From: Candidatus Zixiibacteriota bacterium
GTDB taxonomy: Bacteria; Zixibacteria; MSB-5A5; GN15; FEB-12
Length of the DNA stretch: 64,000 nucleotides
NCBI GenBank assembly: GCA_028289585.1
Contig: JANQPI010000035.1
Location: 94,717 to 158,716 of the forward strand
Direction: 5' to 3'
Shown: piece after piece, positions 61,360-64,000 of the stretch
Position numbering within the stretch: position 1 is the stretch's first letter
Layout of the letters: every line of letters starts with the position of its first letter
Notes under the pieces: generated by a model
Told to the model about the DNA's origin: nothing
Database searches by the model: none
What the model saw: the letters and a program-made list of their open reading frames with translations, nothing else
Program-made: the position numbers and the translations under genes

Positions 61360-63585
61360 ATGACGCACCTACTTTCGCTCCGCGAACGCCTGACAGCTGT
61401 ATTGTTGATCGCCTTCTGCGCCGCTACCCTTGGTGCCTGCGGTGGGCCGTCGGCCGGATCGTACCGGCCTGGCTCCGAAACCCGCACCACCGAGCCGGCT
61501 GATCAACCACCGACCGAACCGGTCGAAGTAACCGGAATCTTCTCCAAGCATACCGCTCAGACCGAGCGGGGTCGTGCTACCGAGGCCACCGCGGCCGAAA
61601 CGGCTCAGCCGCCGGCCGAGAACAAACCGACGAACCCCGCCACTCCGCCGGTACCGGTTGACCTCTTTGCTGAGGGGACCGACAACCCCGAGTCGGCGGC
61701 CGCCGTCGATGACGACATCTGGCGTCTCTTCCAGATCGCCGACGAGTATCATGCCATGGGTGTGATCGCCAATCGTGAAGCGAGTTGGGAAGAGGCTCAG
61801 TACTACTTCGAGAAGGCGATTGGCATTCTCGCCAATCTCGACATTGAAGCGGACTCTGCACTGACACCCGAGGCCGTAAAGTTTGAAGAGCTGCTTGAAA
61901 ACGTCATCGCGGATTATCGTGTCGCGATGCGATCGCTCGGCCGGGTCGATGGTGATGCTCCGCCTTCAGTACTGGTCGAGCGATTTGCCAACGTCGCTGA
62001 TCGTCTCGAGCAGGACACGATCCGCGTCTTCGATCGACAGGAAACCGAGCCGATCACCCACGATCTTCCGGTCGTTATGAACGAACGCGTCCGGGCCTCG
62101 ATCATTTATTTCCAGGGCGTCGGGCGCGAGGCCTTCGAGAAGTTCCTGTCGCGTCGCCCGCGTTACGAGGCATTCTTCCGCGAAGTGCTGACCGAGTATG
62201 GTCTCCCGCAGGACCTCATCTACCTCTCGATGATCGAATCCGGCTACAATCCGAATGCATATTCCTGGGCCCGAGCGATGGGCCTCTGGCAGTTTATCGC
62301 GTCGACCGGACGACTCTACAATCTCAACCGCGACTGGTGGATTGACGAGCGGAAGGATCCGGTCAAAGCGACCCACGCCGCGGCCCAGTTTCTTCGGGAC
62401 CTCTACAAGAAGTTTGGCGACTGGGAACTCGCTATGGCAGCCTACAACGGTGGGCCGGGCCGGGTCAGTCGGGCGATCAAGCGTGACCGAACCGACAACT
62501 TCTGGGAGATGAAGTATCTGCGTCGCCAGACGAAGGATTACGTGCCGCTGATCTACGCCGCGACGATCATTGCGAAAGAACCGGAAAAGTACGGTTTCGG
62601 TCACGTCGAATTCGAAAACCCGATTCAATGGGAAGAGGTGACGATTAACAAGGCGGTTGAGCTCAGCACGATTGCCGAAGCGTTGGGGGTGTCGACGAAG
62701 GAGCTCAAGACGCTCAATCCTGAGTTGCTGCGCGGAGTGACACCACCGAATCGCAAGAACTACAAGCTCAAAGTTCCGGTAGGGAAGACCGATCGGTACT
62801 GGGCCGTGGTTGATGATCTGCCGACGTCGGCCCAGACATCGTGGGTGCGACACAAGATTCGCCGGGGCGAAACGGTCAGTACGATCGCGTCGCGCTACGG
62901 AGTTTCGCAGTACGCTATTCGCGAGGCCAACAAGCTGAATCGGCGATCAACGATTTACGCCGGTCGCACACTTATCGTCCCGGTACCTCATGACCGATCC
63001 TACGCCTCATCGAACAAGTCGAATCGGACATACGAAGCTTCGAATTCAATCTACACAGTGCGCTCTGGTGACACGATGTGGGATATCGCCCGCGCGTTTG
63101 GAACCTCGGTTTCGTCTCTGCGCGCGATGAATTCTATAGGTTCCTCGGCCCGCATCTACGTTGGTCAGCGGTTGAAGATCCCGGCCACCGCTACCAAGCT
63201 GGCCAGCCGCAATACGACGACGCCCGCAGTTGGTTCGACGTCCCGTTCCGCGCCGTCGGTCTCGTCACGTAGCAGCGCAACGCGCAGCTACACCGTCCGT
63301 CGCGGCGACACCCTCTGGGAGATTGCTCGCAAGTACGGGATGACAACCTCGCAACTCCGGGCGCTTAATGGCCTCGGTCGGTCATCGCGGATCTACCCTG
63401 GTCAGAAGCTGACGATTTCCGGGGAAGCAACCGGTTACGTTATGCACCGGGTACGACGCGGGGATACGCTGAGCGGAATCGCACGGTCGTACCGGACGTC
63501 GGTTGCCCGCATTATGGAAGCCAACAATCTTCGCAATCCCGACGAGATCCGCGTTGGCGCTCGTCTGAAGATTACAGTGCAGTAG
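61360..63585 (+). CDS. mltD: MltD-like lytic transglycosylase lipoprotein with four LysM domains
   Basis: Cuts peptidoglycan glycan strands to give anhydro-muropeptides. The 741-residue product has a lipoprotein signal (LIAFCAATLGAC, Cys at lipobox), a Pro/Thr-rich linker, then the SLT domain (about 265-410), with putative catalytic Glu293 in LSMIESGYNPNAYSWARAMG and MAAYNGGPGRVSRAI. Four LysM domains follow (HKIRRGETVSTIASRYGVS; YTVRSGDTMWDIARAFG; YTVRRGDTLWEIARKYGM; HRVRRGDTLSGIARSYRT). A degenerate LysM-like part lies between. No strong ribosome site is seen. Confidence 0.92.
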   Translation: MTHLLSLRERLTAVLLIAFCAATLGACGGPSAGSYRPGSETRTTEPADQPPTEPVEVTGIFSKHTAQTERGRATEATAAETAQPPAENKPTNPATPPVPVDLFAEGTDNPESAAAVDDDIWRLFQIADEYHAMGVIANREASWEEAQYYFEKAIGILANLDIEADSALTPEAVKFEELLENVIADYRVAMRSLGRVDGDAPPSVLVERFANVADRLEQDTIRVFDRQETEPITHDLPVVMNERVRASIIYFQGVGREAFEKFLSRRPRYEAFFREVLTEYGLPQDLIYLSMIESGYNPNAYSWARAMGLWQFIASTGRLYNLNRDWWIDERKDPVKATHAAAQFLRDLYKKFGDWELAMAAYNGGPGRVSRAIKRDRTDNFWEMKYLRRQTKDYVPLIYAATIIAKEPEKYGFGHVEFENPIQWEEVTINKAVELSTIAEALGVSTKELKTLNPELLRGVTPPNRKNYKLKVPVGKTDRYWAVVDDLPTSAQTSWVRHKIRRGETVSTIASRYGVSQYAIREANKLNRRSTIYAGRTLIVPVPHDRSYASSNKSNRTYEASNSIYTVRSGDTMWDIARAFGTSVSSLRAMNSIGSSARIYVGQRLKIPATATKLASRNTTTPAVGSTSRSAPSVSSRSSATRSYTVRRGDTLWEIARKYGMTTSQLRALNGLGRSSRIYPGQKLTISGEATGYVMHRVRRGDTLSGIARSYRTSVARIMEANNLRNPDEIRVGARLKITVQ

Positions 63586-63592
63586 GTCCCTG

Positions 63593-64000
63593 ATGGCTCG
63601 TCGTCGCGACATCGTTATCGCCGTCCTGATCGGCGCATCATTCGTCCTCGTCTTCGGCTGGTTTGCGCTCGTCTTTTCTGACTTCGCTCAATCCGAACCG
63701 TTCGAATTCTCCGGATCAGGCAATATTGGTGTTGTTGAGGTTTTCGGGGTTATCGATGAGTCGAGCGGCCGGCGTTGGCTCCGTCAGATGGAGCGCTACG
63801 CAGAACGCAGCGATATCGAGGCCGTGATCCTGCATATCAACTCGCCTGGTGGCGGAACGGCGATTTCGCAGGAACTCTATGAGTCCGTACTCAGGCTCCG
63901 GGAGCAGAAGCCCGTCGTGGCCTCGTTTGCATCGGTTGCTGCCTCGGGTGGCTACTACATTGCGTGCGGCGCTGACCAGATCGTGGCTAACTCGGGGAGC
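63593..64000 (+). CDS. sppA: Signal peptide peptidase SppA, N-terminal part (cut by window edge)
   Basis: SppA degrades cleaved signal peptides at the membrane. The visible 136 residues begin with a basic start and membrane helix (RDIVIAVLIGASFVLVFGWF), then GNIGVVEVFGVIDESSG, the substrate-groove motif ILHINSPGGGTAISQELY, and SVAASGGYYIACGADQIVA, which contains the catalytic Ser (AASGGYY). The gene runs off the window. It starts seven bases after the transglycosylase stop. Confidence 0.9.
   Translation, partial: MARRRDIVIAVLIGASFVLVFGWFALVFSDFAQSEPFEFSGSGNIGVVEVFGVIDESSGRRWLRQMERYAERSDIEAVILHINSPGGGTAISQELYESVLRLREQKPVVASFASVAASGGYYIACGADQIVANSGS

Noticed and set aside
1-64000. Mobile elements, prophage or CRISPR
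   Set aside because: I saw no transposase, integrase, phage gene, attachment repeat or regularly spaced repeats; gene order and codon use are even throughout.

Overview
The window reads as chromosomal DNA of a flagellated, diderm (Gram-negative) bacterium of moderately high G+C, most likely from the FCB side of the tree (a Zixibacteria-like candidate lineage is my best guess; this is inference). Support: the flagellar genes include P- and L-ring proteins (FlgI, FlgH), so there is an outer membrane. Two large secreted proteins end in the 'NPFNP' FlgD-Ig/type IX-like C-terminal domain, and one lies next to a PorV-like outer-membrane protein. The motility regulators are CsrA and FliW. There is no mobile element, CRISPR array or rRNA; the one tRNA is tRNA-Val(GAC). 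Nearly all genes are on the + strand, with many 1-14 bp overlaps.

Layout. 1-78: start of a divergent secreted protein. 383-21404: flagellar block. A sigma54-like promoter precedes flgF-flgG-flgA-flgH-flgI-flgJ-flgN-flgK-csrA-flgL-fliW and two TPR-glycosyltransferases that probably modify flagellin. The flagellin gene and fliD each have a sigma28 promoter with exact TAAA-N15-GCCGATxx geometry. fliS, a second FlgN-like chaperone, flgM and an HDOD gene follow. 21424-30706: tRNA-Val, thrS, infC (ATC start), rpmI, rplT, pheS, pheT, a ZapB-like coiled coil, zapA and rny, closed by a strong terminator. 30834-39017: a secreted beta-helix protein, then an oxidoreductase, OsmC, a hotdog thioesterase, lepB, ymdB and folD. 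39156-44140: a large secreted protein with a sorting domain, then a PorV-like barrel fused to TPRs. 44165-52421: a signalling and exopolysaccharide block. It holds an HATPase-HAMP-PP2C fusion, a STAS protein with an apparent -1 frameshift extension, a diguanylate cyclase, a polysaccharide export protein, a TPR protein, a BY-kinase and a polysaccharide deacetylase. 52503-64000: envelope and housekeeping genes: a secreted hypothetical protein, lapA, lapB, a SPOR protein, mutS, mutL, miaA, a LysM lytic transglycosylase and the start of sppA.

How the genes work together. In the motility block, FlgM-sigma28 probably gates flagellin and fliD. CsrA-FliW-flagellin probably form a post-transcriptional homeostatic loop, since the flagellin leader carries seven GGA triplets, two of them in its Shine-Dalgarno sequence. 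The signalling block looks like a partner switch: kinase and phosphatase in one membrane protein act on the STAS protein next door, and the output may run through c-di-GMP and exopolysaccharide export. The most striking anomaly is the STAS gene. Its frame ends at a TAG just after an A9 tract, but the -1 frame, which opens at that tract, continues for about 98 codons of convincing coding sequence. This suggests programmed slippage (or a homopolymer error) that yields a STAS protein with a basic, winged-helix-like tail.
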